This document shows, piece after piece, positions 52,826-61,746 of a stretch of 64,000 nucleotides of DNA; the first letter of the stretch is position 1; each line of letters begins with the position of its first letter. Made by a program: the position numbers and the translations under genes. The stretch is taken from positions 186,001 through 250,000 of the forward strand of contig JADJCX010000002.1 of the NCBI GenBank assembly GCA_016703005.1. Direction: 5' to 3'. The stretch is from Flavobacteriales bacterium (lineage in GTDB: Bacteria > Bacteroidota > Bacteroidia > Flavobacteriales_F > PHOS-HE28). The notes under the pieces are model-generated. The model did not search any database, was not told where the DNA came from, and saw only the letters and a list, made by a program, of their open reading frames with translations.

Positions 52826-54112
52826 ATGGAGAGCAACAATCAGGACATCGTCGCCGGCCTGGATATCGGCACCACCAAGATCGCCTGCATCGTAGGGCGC
52901 AAGAACGAGCAGGGAAAGATCGAGATCCTTGGCAAAGGGCAGAGCCGCAGCGACGGTGTGACGCGTGGCGTGGTGGCCAACATCCAGAAGACCGTTGACA
53001 GCATCATCCTTGCGGTGAAGGCCGCTGAGGACAGTTTCGGGATCAACATCCGCTCGGTGCATGTGGGCATTGCCGGTCAGCACATCCGCTCACTGCAGCA
53101 CCGCGGCATCCTTACGCGCGACACCTTGGAGGATGAGATCCAGCAGAAGGACATCGACCGCTTGATCGATGATATGCACAAGTTGGTGATGCCTCCCGGT
53201 GAGGAGATCATCCATGTGCTGCCCCAGGAGTACATCGTGGACAATGAGCAGGGCATCAAGGATCCCATCGGCATGAGCGGCATCCGCATGGAGGCCAACT
53301 TCCACATCATCACGGGTCAGATCACGGCGGCGCGCAACATCAATAAGTGCGTACACCGGGCCGGGTTGGAAGTGACAGGGCTTGTCCTGGAACCCTTGGC
53401 CAGTGCCGATGCGGTGCTGAGCGCGGAGGAGAAAGAAGCCGGCGTGGTGTTGGTGGATATCGGCGGTGGCACAACGGACATCGCGATCTTCTTCGACGGT
53501 ATCATCCGCCATACCGCCGTGATCCCCTTCGGTGGCAACGTCGTCACAGACGACATCCGCCAAGGCTGCAGCATCATGCGCGACCAAGCTGAACAGTTGA
53601 AGACCAAGTTCGGCAGTGCATTGGCAGCGGAGAACCGCGACAACGAGGTGGTGTGCATTCCAGGATTGCGCGGCCGCGAGCCGAAGGAGATCAGTCTGCG
53701 CATGTTGGCCGAGGTGGTGCAGAGCCGCATGGAGGAGATCCTCCAACAGGTGCACTACGAGATCAAGAACAGCGGATTGGAGAACCAGATGATCGCGGGT
53801 ATCGTGCTCACGGGAGGCGGTGCACAGTTGAAGCATCTCAAGCAGCTCACCGAGTACGTTACAGGGCTTCCGGCCCGCATCGGATACCCGAACGAGCACT
53901 TGGCGAACAGCACGGTGGACGACGTGACCAGCCCGCTCTATGCCACTGGCGTGGGTCTCGTGATGAAGGGTTTCGACCACTTGGCCCGCCGACCCCAAGA
54001 AGAGAAAGTGGCGGCTCCGAAAGTCAAGGACCACAGCAGTCGTACGGCGGGCAACTTCTTTACCCGTGTCCTCGAAGGTGCCAAGGGCATACTCGACGAC
54101 GATCACGAGTGA
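52826..54112 (+). CDS. ftsA: Cell division protein FtsA
   Basis: Actin-fold protein anchoring FtsZ to the membrane. 428 residues: VAGLDIGTTKIACIVG (phosphate 1), the SHS2/1C domain in the second quarter, VDIGGGTTDIAIF (phosphate 2), GGGAQLKHL (adenosine motif). A C-terminal amphipathic helix is plausible (FFTRVLEGAKGILDDD). Downstream is a 121-base gap before ftsZ. Confidence 0.95.
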   Translation: MESNNQDIVAGLDIGTTKIACIVGRKNEQGKIEILGKGQSRSDGVTRGVVANIQKTVDSIILAVKAAEDSFGINIRSVHVGIAGQHIRSLQHRGILTRDTLEDEIQQKDIDRLIDDMHKLVMPPGEEIIHVLPQEYIVDNEQGIKDPIGMSGIRMEANFHIITGQITAARNINKCVHRAGLEVTGLVLEPLASADAVLSAEEKEAGVVLVDIGGGTTDIAIFFDGIIRHTAVIPFGGNVVTDDIRQGCSIMRDQAEQLKTKFGSALAAENRDNEVVCIPGLRGREPKEISLRMLAEVVQSRMEEILQQVHYEIKNSGLENQMIAGIVLTGGGAQLKHLKQLTEYVTGLPARIGYPNEHLANSTVDDVTSPLYATGVGLVMKGFDHLARRPQEEKVAAPKVKDHSSRTAGNFFTRVLEGAKGILDDDHE

Positions 54113-54233
54113 ACACTGGCACGTTGACAGAACATACCAGCACCACGCAGAGCACCATTCCCATAACCGGACTTTCGTACAGGCCCCGAAGTAGCCGGGA
54201 AACCAACGATCTCCCTCGACCAAACCCAAGGCC
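54113..54233 (+). promoter_or_regulatory. ftsA-ftsZ spacer with promoter-like GACTTTCG
   Basis: This 121-base spacer is by far the longest inside the dcw cluster, where most genes overlap or lie a few bases apart. It contains GACTTTCG at 54171-54178, one base from the TACTTTCG element, about 55 bases before the ftsZ ATG. An internal promoter raising ftsZ expression is plausible but not shown. Confidence 0.35.
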
Positions 54234-55883
54234 ATGAAATTCGATCTCCCAAAAGAACTGTCGTCGATCATCAAAGTGATCGGCGTGGGCGGTGGTGGCA
54301 GCAACGCCGTTAACCACATGTTCGCCCAAGGCATCAAGGGCGTGGACTTCATCATCTGCAACACCGATAAACAAGCGCTCGATATCAGCCCCGTTCCGGT
54401 GAAGCTGCAATTGGGCATCGCACTTACCGAAGGACTTGGTGCTGGCTCCATTCCCGAGCGCGGCAACCAGGCCGCGCAGGAGAACATCGAGGAAATCCGT
54501 CAATTGCTCGGCACGCGTACCAAAATGGTATTCATCACCGCCGGTATGGGTGGCGGCACGGGCACTGGTGCGGGTCCGGTGATCGCGCGCATCGCGCGTG
54601 AGATGGGCATCCTCACGGTCGGCATCGTTACCATGCCCTTCTCATGGGAAGGCCGCAAGCGGAAGCAACAAGCGACCGCCGGTATCGAGGAACTGCGTCA
54701 AGCTGTGGACACGTTGCTCGTGATCAACAACGAGAAGTTGCGCGAGCTCTTCGGCAACCTCAACGTCGGTGAAGCATTCATCCACGCGGACAATGTGCTA
54801 ACCACCGCAGCACGCGGTATTGCCGAGATCATCACCGTTACCGGCAAGGTGAACACCGACTTCGAGGACGTGAAAACCGTGATGAGCAACAGCGGCGTCG
54901 CCATCATGGGCAGCGCCGAGTGCGCGGGCGAGGACCGTGCATTGCGCGCGGCGCAGGAAGCACTGGCTTCACCGCTGCTGAACGACAACGATATCAGCGG
55001 CGCCAAATACGTCCTGCTCAACATCACTTACGGCGACAAAGAGGTGCTGATGGACGAGATCACCGGCATTACCGATCACATCCAGGATGCCGCGGGCAGT
55101 ACCGCCGATGTGATCTGGGGTTACTGCCAGGACACGACGTTGGGAGAAAAGGTGCGCGTAACGGTGATCGCGACGGGCTTCCGTGTGCAACCCGATGCGG
55201 CCACCTTGGAGCCGGCGAAGCCCGAGCGGAAAGTCACGCCACTGACCGCTGACGTGCCCACCATGATCACGCAGCCGATCGTGAATCCCGTGGCGATCTC
55301 AGTGCCACGCGCGGAAGCGCCCATGCCCAAGGTCGAGACACCGCAACCGAAAGTGGAGCCACAGATCAGCGAGCCGTACTTGAAGGTGGTTGAGCCTGTG
55401 CGCGCTGCAGCACCTGCACCAGCATCAGCACCGGAGCCAGCGCCAGCGCCTAAGGCGGAAGAGCCGCTGACCCAAAGCACCTTCGAATTCGAGATCACCA
55501 ACGAGCAGCGCACCGTGGCTCCGCAGCCAGCGCCCGCACCGGAGAAGATCGTGCATCAGCTGACGCCCGATCCGGTACAGAACCAGCAGCCTTCGGAACC
55601 CGTGCGCAACGACCGCTTAGCCCCGGCTGAGCACCAGATGCGGGTGGAGGACCGCATTGCCAAGATGCGCGAGCTGACACTGAAATTGCGCAGCCCGAAC
55701 GGCTTGGCCGATCTGGAGCGCGAGCCCGCCTACAAGCGCAAGAACCTCACGCTCACCGACGGCCCGCGCAGCACGGAAAGCAACGTGAGCCGCTACACGT
55801 TGAGCGAAGGGACCGACGAGAACGGCGAGCGCCGAACGGAGATCAAGAAGAACAATCCGTTCCTCCACGACAACGTGGATTGA
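54234..55883 (+). CDS. ftsZ: Cell division protein FtsZ
   Basis: Tubulin-like GTPase that forms the division ring. 549 residues: GVGGGGSNAVNHM near the start, tubulin signature GGGTGTG at 106-112, NTDFEDVKTVMSNSG and the T7-loop region. Beyond about 330 lies a roughly 200-residue Pro/Ala/Glu-rich linker, then a C-terminal NNPFLHDNVD peptide typical of Bacteroidota FtsZ. The long linker makes it larger than most FtsZ proteins. Followed 6 bases later by the YqeY-like gene. Confidence 0.97.
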   Translation: MKFDLPKELSSIIKVIGVGGGGSNAVNHMFAQGIKGVDFIICNTDKQALDISPVPVKLQLGIALTEGLGAGSIPERGNQAAQENIEEIRQLLGTRTKMVFITAGMGGGTGTGAGPVIARIAREMGILTVGIVTMPFSWEGRKRKQQATAGIEELRQAVDTLLVINNEKLRELFGNLNVGEAFIHADNVLTTAARGIAEIITVTGKVNTDFEDVKTVMSNSGVAIMGSAECAGEDRALRAAQEALASPLLNDNDISGAKYVLLNITYGDKEVLMDEITGITDHIQDAAGSTADVIWGYCQDTTLGEKVRVTVIATGFRVQPDAATLEPAKPERKVTPLTADVPTMITQPIVNPVAISVPRAEAPMPKVETPQPKVEPQISEPYLKVVEPVRAAAPAPASAPEPAPAPKAEEPLTQSTFEFEITNEQRTVAPQPAPAPEKIVHQLTPDPVQNQQPSEPVRNDRLAPAEHQMRVEDRIAKMRELTLKLRSPNGLADLEREPAYKRKNLTLTDGPRSTESNVSRYTLSEGTDENGERRTEIKKNNPFLHDNVD

Positions 55884-55889
55884 TCGCCC

Positions 55890-56345
55890 ATGGATCTGAA
55901 AAGCCGCATCGACGCTGACATCAAGTCGGCCATGCTTGCAAAGGACAAGGACAAGTTGAATGCTTTGCGCGCGATCAAGAGCGCCATCCTGTTGGAGTTG
56001 ACCAAGGAGGGTGGAGGCGAGGGCATCAGTGAGGAAGCGGGAATGAAGATCCTCGGCAAATTGCATAAGCAACGCGCGGAGGCGGGTGCCATCTTCAAGC
56101 AACAGGGTAGGGAGGACCTCGCCCAAGAGGAAGAGGTACAGGCCAAGGTGATCGAAGCATATTTGCCCGCCCGCCTGAGCGAAGGGGATGTACGTGCGGA
56201 AGTCGCGAAAGTGATCGCGGACCTTGGTGCCAGCGGCATGGCCGCCATGGGCAAGGTGATGGGCGAAGCGAACAAGCGCATGGCCGGCAAAGCCGATGGC
56301 AGCCAGATCGCTTCCATTGTGAAACAACTTCTCGGCACAGGATGA
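55890..56345 (+). CDS. GatB/YqeY domain-containing protein
   Basis: 151 residues, all helical, beginning MDLKSRIDADIKSAMLAKDKDKLNALRAIKSA as in YqeY proteins; IEAYLPARLSEGDVRAEV and GKVMGEANKRMAGKADG are conserved blocks. YqeY resembles the tRNA-binding tail of GatB but occurs alone; its function is not settled. It sits between ftsZ and the cluster terminator, a common place in Bacteroidota, and is likely co-transcribed with ftsZ. Confidence 0.9.
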   Translation: MDLKSRIDADIKSAMLAKDKDKLNALRAIKSAILLELTKEGGGEGISEEAGMKILGKLHKQRAEAGAIFKQQGREDLAQEEEVQAKVIEAYLPARLSEGDVRAEVAKVIADLGASGMAAMGKVMGEANKRMAGKADGSQIASIVKQLLGTG

Positions 56346-56364
56346 TAGGTTGGGTTGGAATGGG

Positions 56365-56401
56365 ACGCGGACGGCGGCAATGGGGCCGCCGTCCGCGTTT
56401 T
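56365..56401 (+). terminator. Intrinsic terminator closing the dcw cluster
   Basis: ACGCGGACGGCGG (56365-56377) pairs perfectly over 13 bp with CCGCCGTCCGCGT (56386-56398) around an 8-base loop, followed by TTTTGGG. It starts 19 bases after the YqeY-gene stop. Confidence 0.85.
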
Positions 56402-56411
56402 GGGTAGCTGC

Positions 56412-56419
56412 TACTTTCG
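56412..56419 (+). promoter_or_regulatory. TACTTTCG promoter-like element of the Crp-type gene
   Basis: TACTTTCG ends 4 bases before the ATG at 56424, immediately after the dcw terminator. Confidence 0.5.
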
Positions 56420-56423
56420 GCGC

Positions 56424-57020
56424 ATGGAGCAACTGCTCACCCAACTCCGCGCATACAGCGATCAACTGGTGAAGCTGCCCGAGCATGAATGGACGCGTTT
56501 CGCGGGTATCATGCAACCGGCTTCGTTCAATAAGGGGCAGCACTTACTGGAGATCGGCCACGTATGCGATCATGTGTGTTTTCTCGGTACGGGCCTCGTG
56601 CGCGCCTATCGGATCCACGATGGTGAGGATCTTACGGAGCAGTTCTTCTTCGAGGGCAACTACGCTACAGAGTATGAGAGCTTCTTGACACGCACACCCA
56701 GCACGGTCGGCTTGCAAGCCATGGAGCCATGCACCCTTGTACGATTCAACCATGCCGATCTGCAAGGCACCTACGCGAGCAGTCCCATGGCCGAGCGAAT
56801 GGGCCGGTTGATCGCCGAACACATCTTCACCGGAAGTTCACGGCGTACACGGAGCTTGTTGTTCGATACACCCGAGCAACGCTACCTCGCACTGATCAAG
56901 GAACGGCCGAAAGTGATGGCCCGGGTGCCGCAGAAATACATCGCCAGTTATTTGGGTTTGAAGCCGGAGAGCTTGAGCCGCATTCGTGCGCGATTGACGC
57001 GGAAGCCGGTCGCTGCCTGA
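56424..57020 (+). CDS. Crp/Fnr-family transcriptional regulator
   Basis: 198 residues from ATG 56424: a cyclic-nucleotide-binding-type domain over about 15-125 (FNKGQHLLEIGHVCDHVCFLGTGLVRAY) and a C-terminal winged helix (VPQKYIASYLGLKPESLSRIRARL). It lacks the Fnr iron-sulfur cysteine cluster and the full cAMP-binding signature, so its effector is unknown. The in-frame extension to 56355 lies over the terminator and is rejected. It may regulate the TonB receptor gene that follows 136 bases later. Confidence 0.85.
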   Translation: MEQLLTQLRAYSDQLVKLPEHEWTRFAGIMQPASFNKGQHLLEIGHVCDHVCFLGTGLVRAYRIHDGEDLTEQFFFEGNYATEYESFLTRTPSTVGLQAMEPCTLVRFNHADLQGTYASSPMAERMGRLIAEHIFTGSSRRTRSLLFDTPEQRYLALIKERPKVMARVPQKYIASYLGLKPESLSRIRARLTRKPVAA

Positions 57021-57156
57021 CTTGTCGGATCACCTCATAGCGTCAATGGCTGGTCGTCCCATTCACCGACCGCCCATCACAGCGCTTGATTTCTTAACTC
57101 AAGTCAACGCTGACCTTACCATGTGCGCGGAACATTTGTGCCATCAAGACAAAGAC

Positions 57157-59595
57157 ATGGAGTTCATCAACACCCCGGCCCCGAGTTGCCTCGCAAGAAC
57201 ATGGGCGCTACTAATGGTCGTCGTTCTTTCAATGCCGCTGTTCGCGCAGACCCCGACACAGACCATCCGAGGTCGGGTGCTCGATGCCGAGAGCGGTAGC
57301 CCGGTTGAATTCGCCGTTGTGGCGGTGAAGGATGTTATACCAATGATGCAAGCCGAGAGCGATACGGAAGGCCGCTTCACGCTGCGCCATGTGCCCATTG
57401 GTCGTCAAGTGCTTCAGGTAGCCGTTATGGGCTACAAGCCGTTGGTAACAACGCCGCTGATGGTATTGAGCGCAAAGGAGCTGGTGCTCGACATCGAATT
57501 GGAGCCGGAAGCCAAGCAACTCACCGATGCCATAGTGAAGGGCGGCAATGCCGCAAGCGATCAGTTGAACAACGAAATGACGACCCTTAGCGCGCGCACA
57601 TTCGATGCGGCCATGGCCGAACGCTTCGCCGGAAGTCGCGCTGATCCTGCGCGCATGGCCACCAACTTCGCAGGAGTTAGTGGTGCCAACGATGGGCGTA
57701 ATGACATCATCATCCGAGGTAACTCACCCAGTGGATTACTCTGGCGTTTGGAAGGGGTGGATATCCCCAGCCCGAACCACTTCAACAGCTTCGGAAGTAC
57801 GGGCGGGCCGGTGGGCATGCTCAACAACAATACGCTTGCGAAAAGCGATTTCATGACCAGTGCTTTTCCAGCGACCTATGGTAACGCCATCAGCGGAGCG
57901 TTCGACCTGAACATGCGCAACGGCAACGACCAGGAGCATGAGTTCCTGACGCAGATCGGCTTCAACGGATTCGAACTGGGAGCCGAAGGCCCGATCGATA
58001 GTGCCGGTCACAGCAGCTATTTGGTGAACTATCGCTACAGCACGTTGCAAGCATTCCAAGCAGTGGGTTTGGAGTTCGGGACGGGTGCCGCAGTGCCGAA
58101 ATACCAAGATCTGAGTTTCAAGTTGAACTTCCCGATGAAGGGCCGCAACAGGATCACCTTCTTCGGACTGGCTGGTGCCAGCAGCGTTGACCTGTTGGGA
58201 AGTGAAACCGATTTCAGCGAGCGCAACGACAACGATCTCTTCGGTACCGATACGCAGGACATCATCAACAAGAACGCCACCGGCATTGCCGGGGCTTCGT
58301 GGACGAAGTGGTACAATGAGAACATCAGCACGAAGCTGACGGTGGCCGCAACCTATCAGCAGGAGAAGACGAACGTCGATTCGCTCACGTGGAGCACGGG
58401 CTCGCCTGACGAGATCACGTTACTGGACCGGGATCCTGTTTGGAACAGTGACAATGAACAGCGCACTTACGTGGGCCACTTGCAACTCCGCGACAAGATC
58501 AACGCAAGGAACACCATCACAGCCGGAGTGGTAGTGAACTATTATGATGTTTCCTTCATGCAGGAGCTTTACCGGTTGGACTCTGCGGGTGGTGGTGCGT
58601 GGGATGTACTGCAGTCCGGTGCTGGTACCCAGTTGCTGGGTCAGGCATACGCGAGTTGGAAGCATCACTTCACCGAGAAGCTCGCGCTGAACATCGGCTT
58701 GCACGGGCAATACCACGACTTGTCGAATGCGGCAGTGATCGAGCCTCGAGCGGGCTTGTCGTACAAACCTTCTGACGTTGGGACATGGTCCGTTGCCTAT
58801 GGCCTGCATTCACAATTGCAACCATTGCCGGTGTATTTCAACTCACGGCCCGATGGGTCGCCCACGACCAACGCGGATCTCGGGTTCACGCGAAGCCACC
58901 ACAGCGTGCTGGCGTATGATCGGAGGCTCGGCGCTAACTGGCGCGTGAAACTGGAAACGTATTGCCAGTGGCTCTTCGAGGTGCCCGTTGAACGGGATAG
59001 CAGCAGCTTCACGATGCTCAACACCGGTGCTGACTTCGGCTCGCCAACGGAGGACGATCTGGTGAACGAGGGCAACGGCCGGAACTACGGTATTGAGATG
59101 ACCGTGGAACGGACCTTCAGCAAGGGTTTCTACAGCCTGTTCACCGTGAGCATCTTCAAGAGCGAGGCACGTGCCAGTGATATGGTATGGCGCAGTACCA
59201 CTTTCAATGCAGGCTATGTGGTCAATGCACTGGCCGGGCGGGAGTGGAACGTGGGCAAGCGGGGCAACAATATTTCGGTGGATCTGAAGGGGACGTTCGC
59301 CGGTGGTCGACGGTATACGCCCATTGATCTCGATGCTTCCGTGGAGCAGCGCCGCGATATCCGGGACGAGTCGCGCACCAACGAACTACAGTACGACCCC
59401 TACTTCCGGGTTGATGTGAAGCTCTTCTACCGCATGCAGCGGAAGCGGGTGACCCACGAACTGGGCATCGATCTGCAGAACATTACCGGTACGCGGAACA
59501 TCTACGCGCAGTACTTCGACGATCGCACGCAGGAAGTGGTGACCGAATACCAGTTGGGATTCTTCCCGATCCCCCTGTACAGGTTGCTGTTCTGA
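57157..59595 (+). CDS. TonB-dependent receptor with CarbopepD_reg domain
   Basis: 812 residues from ATG 57157: signal peptide ending MPLFAQ, CarbopepD_reg domain at about 32-115 (IRGRVLDAESGSPVEFAVVAVKD), plug domain at about 130-235 (GANDGRNDIIIRGNSPSGLLWRLEGVDIP), and a long barrel ending FFPIPLYRLLF. The substrate is unknown. Convergent with the response-regulator gene, separated by 3 bases. The upstream frame to 57022 is not used because the signal peptide starts at 57157. Confidence 0.88.
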   Translation: MEFINTPAPSCLARTWALLMVVVLSMPLFAQTPTQTIRGRVLDAESGSPVEFAVVAVKDVIPMMQAESDTEGRFTLRHVPIGRQVLQVAVMGYKPLVTTPLMVLSAKELVLDIELEPEAKQLTDAIVKGGNAASDQLNNEMTTLSARTFDAAMAERFAGSRADPARMATNFAGVSGANDGRNDIIIRGNSPSGLLWRLEGVDIPSPNHFNSFGSTGGPVGMLNNNTLAKSDFMTSAFPATYGNAISGAFDLNMRNGNDQEHEFLTQIGFNGFELGAEGPIDSAGHSSYLVNYRYSTLQAFQAVGLEFGTGAAVPKYQDLSFKLNFPMKGRNRITFFGLAGASSVDLLGSETDFSERNDNDLFGTDTQDIINKNATGIAGASWTKWYNENISTKLTVAATYQQEKTNVDSLTWSTGSPDEITLLDRDPVWNSDNEQRTYVGHLQLRDKINARNTITAGVVVNYYDVSFMQELYRLDSAGGGAWDVLQSGAGTQLLGQAYASWKHHFTEKLALNIGLHGQYHDLSNAAVIEPRAGLSYKPSDVGTWSVAYGLHSQLQPLPVYFNSRPDGSPTTNADLGFTRSHHSVLAYDRRLGANWRVKLETYCQWLFEVPVERDSSSFTMLNTGADFGSPTEDDLVNEGNGRNYGIEMTVERTFSKGFYSLFTVSIFKSEARASDMVWRSTTFNAGYVVNALAGREWNVGKRGNNISVDLKGTFAGGRRYTPIDLDASVEQRRDIRDESRTNELQYDPYFRVDVKLFYRMQRKRVTHELGIDLQNITGTRNIYAQYFDDRTQEVVTEYQLGFFPIPLYRLLF

Positions 59596-59598
59596 TCG

Positions 59599-60297
59599 CT
59601 ATTCCACCACCAATTTGAACCCGACGCCATGCACGTTGTTGATGGCAACGCGGGGGTCCTCGCGCAAATACTTGCGCAAGCGGCTGATGAACACATCGAG
59701 ACTTCTGCCGAGGAAATAGGTGTCGTCACCCCAAACCATGTTGAGGACCAATTCGCGCGGAAGCACTTGGTCCTGGTGCATACACAACAGGCGTAGCACC
59801 TCCGCTTCGCGTTTGGTGAGCTTTCGATCCCCGCTAGGATGGCTGAGCGCCAGGTTGCGGAAGTCGAATGCATATGCCCCGATGGTGAAGTTGTCGCGCT
59901 CGCGCTTGCTATCGCCCTTGCCCAATGTGCGGCGGAGTATTGCTTCGATCCGCAGCGCCAATTCCTCGTGGCTGAAGGGCTTCGTCACATAGTCGTCGCC
60001 ACCTGCTTTGAAACCGGTGATCCGGTCGTCTGTCTGGCTCTTTGCTGTGAGGAACACGATCGGGACGTGCTCATTGGTGGTCCTGATGTCCTCCGCTAAG
60101 CTGAATCCATCCTTGTGCGGAAGCATCACATCCAGAATGCACAGGTCGTAGGCGTGCTCATTGAAATACTTGAGGCCCTCTTTGCCGTCGCGGCACAGAT
60201 GCACCGTATATCCCTTTCGCTTCAACATGTCGTGGATCACGAAGCCGAGGTTGGCGTCGTCTTCGACAAGTAGAATGTTGGCTTTTGGAGTACTCAT
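59599..60297 (-). CDS. OmpR-family response regulator
   Basis: 232 residues: receiver domain at 6-120 with phosphorylatable Asp56 (LDVMLP), the acidic pair Asp13/Asp14 and Lys104 (TAKSQTDD), and a Trans_reg_C winged helix at about 135-230 (LTKREAEVLRLLCMHQDQVLPRELVLNMVWGDD). It is the partner of the histidine kinase immediately upstream on the same strand (34-base gap), in the style of Bacteroidota RprXY pairs. The regulon is unknown; both flanking genes are outer-membrane transporters. Confidence 0.93.
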   Translation of the reverse strand: MSTPKANILLVEDDANLGFVIHDMLKRKGYTVHLCRDGKEGLKYFNEHAYDLCILDVMLPHKDGFSLAEDIRTTNEHVPIVFLTAKSQTDDRITGFKAGGDDYVTKPFSHEELALRIEAILRRTLGKGDSKRERDNFTIGAYAFDFRNLALSHPSGDRKLTKREAEVLRLLCMHQDQVLPRELVLNMVWGDDTYFLGRSLDVFISRLRKYLREDPRVAINNVHGVGFKLVVE

Positions 60298-60331
60298 GGT
60301 CGGTCTTAATTGTATTGGCAGTGCGGCATTG

Positions 60332-61657
60332 TCACATCAACGGAAGTTCAACGGTGAAGGTGCTGCCCTTGCCCGGTTCGCTTGCTACTTCGATGAGCCC
60401 ACCGTGTGCCTTGATGATCTGCTGAACGTGGTGCAGCCCAAGACCGAAGCCCTTCACATTGTGGATGTTGCCGGTCGGCACGCGATAGAAACGATCGAAG
60501 ATGAGCTTCAGGTGTTCCCGCTTCATGCCGATGCCGTTATCCGAAACGCTCACCCGCAGGGCAACCCGATCGCTAACGGTGGTCACCGCAATGCGAGGTG
60601 TGTCCCCGCCGTACTTCACCGCATTGTCCAGTAGGTTGAAGACCACATTATGGAGATGAACGGCGTCCCCTTCAACAGTGAAGCTTTTCGCTGCCAAGTC
60701 CAGTTCCATCGTCCCGTTGGTCTCTCGCAATTGCAGTGTGAACGCTTCGGCTGCATGCGCAATGACCTTGTGCATATCCACCGCCGTCTTCTTCAGTTGC
60801 AGTTCTCCGCTTTCCAACGTGCTCAGCTGAAGCACTCGCTCCACTTGTATGCGCAGACGTTCGTTCTCCGTGCGGATGATCTTGGCGTATTCGCGCAACC
60901 GGTCCGGTTCGTTCACGATGCCCGGATCCGCAAGGACTTCGCTGCTGAGGGCGATCGTGCTGATCGGTGTCTTCAGTTCATGCGTCATGTTGCCGATGAA
61001 GTCGTTCTTCATCTCGCCCAGTTTCTTCTGCCGCAGGATCGTCCATACGCTGTAGGCCAGGAAGGCGAAGACAATGAGCGTTACGATCGCCGGGAAGATC
61101 CAGGTGAAGGCGCTCGCCTGTGAGCGCGGTGGTGGCGGAAGGTCACGGCGCGGGAAGAGTACCCCGAAGTAGTGCCCATCCCGGTCGAGTTTCTGTAGTT
61201 CGGTGTGTGCAACGGTGTCGGTGCGCACACTGTCGTTGAGGCTCACATAGTTGCCATAAACGATACTGTCCGTGAAGCAGTCGTAGATCCCGTACTCGAA
61301 GTCGTCCAGGATATTGCGGCGTTCGAATTCCTGTTTCAGCAATTGCTCCAGCAGGTACGGGTGGATGGTGTCATTCATCGTTACGGCGAAGTAGTTCGGC
61401 CGTTTCTGTTCCACCGCATCGAACAGGTTGCTGGGGTCCTGGTTGATCGAGAGGATCCGCTTCGTGACATCCGTGAGCGCAATGGTCACACGATCGTTGA
61501 ATTGCTTCGCCTCGGCCACATGTTGCTCGATCTGCAATTGTTCTTGTTCGCGCTTCACGCTCAAGAGCTGGTCCAGCCAAAGCACTTGCGTCAGCAGCAC
61601 GCCGATCACGCTCAGCACGGCGAGAAGGACTATGGTACCGATCGATCGACGACGCAT
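60332..61657 (-). CDS. Membrane histidine kinase
   Basis: 441 residues: membrane helix at about 7-27, a periplasmic sensor region of about 150 residues, second helix at about 185-207 (FTWIFPAIVTLIVFAFLAYSVW), HisKA with phosphoacceptor His226 (THELKTPIS), and HATPase_c with NLLDNAVKYGG, DNGIGM and GFGLGLHHV. No HAMP domain is evident. Phosphorylates the response regulator encoded downstream. A TACTTTAG element lies 13 bases upstream. Confidence 0.93.
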   Translation of the reverse strand: MRRRSIGTIVLLAVLSVIGVLLTQVLWLDQLLSVKREQEQLQIEQHVAEAKQFNDRVTIALTDVTKRILSINQDPSNLFDAVEQKRPNYFAVTMNDTIHPYLLEQLLKQEFERRNILDDFEYGIYDCFTDSIVYGNYVSLNDSVRTDTVAHTELQKLDRDGHYFGVLFPRRDLPPPPRSQASAFTWIFPAIVTLIVFAFLAYSVWTILRQKKLGEMKNDFIGNMTHELKTPISTIALSSEVLADPGIVNEPDRLREYAKIIRTENERLRIQVERVLQLSTLESGELQLKKTAVDMHKVIAHAAEAFTLQLRETNGTMELDLAAKSFTVEGDAVHLHNVVFNLLDNAVKYGGDTPRIAVTTVSDRVALRVSVSDNGIGMKREHLKLIFDRFYRVPTGNIHNVKGFGLGLHHVQQIIKAHGGLIEVASEPGKGSTFTVELPLM

Positions 61658-61670
61658 TGTTACGTGCTGG

Positions 61671-61678
61671 CTAAAGTA
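61671..61678 (-). promoter_or_regulatory. TACTTTAG promoter-like element of the kinase/regulator pair
   Basis: Minus-strand TACTTTAG, 13 bases before the kinase ATG at 61657, matches TAnnTTTG except one base. Confidence 0.45.
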
Positions 61679-61746
61679 GGATCGACCATCACCATCATGG
61701 GGCTGTTAACGTTCCGTTGACGCGCTGCTCGGCTTGACCGAAAGGG

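Noticed and set aside
57022..57156. Longer N-terminus of the TonB receptor
   Set aside because: The signal peptide begins at 57157; the upstream 45 codons have no export features.
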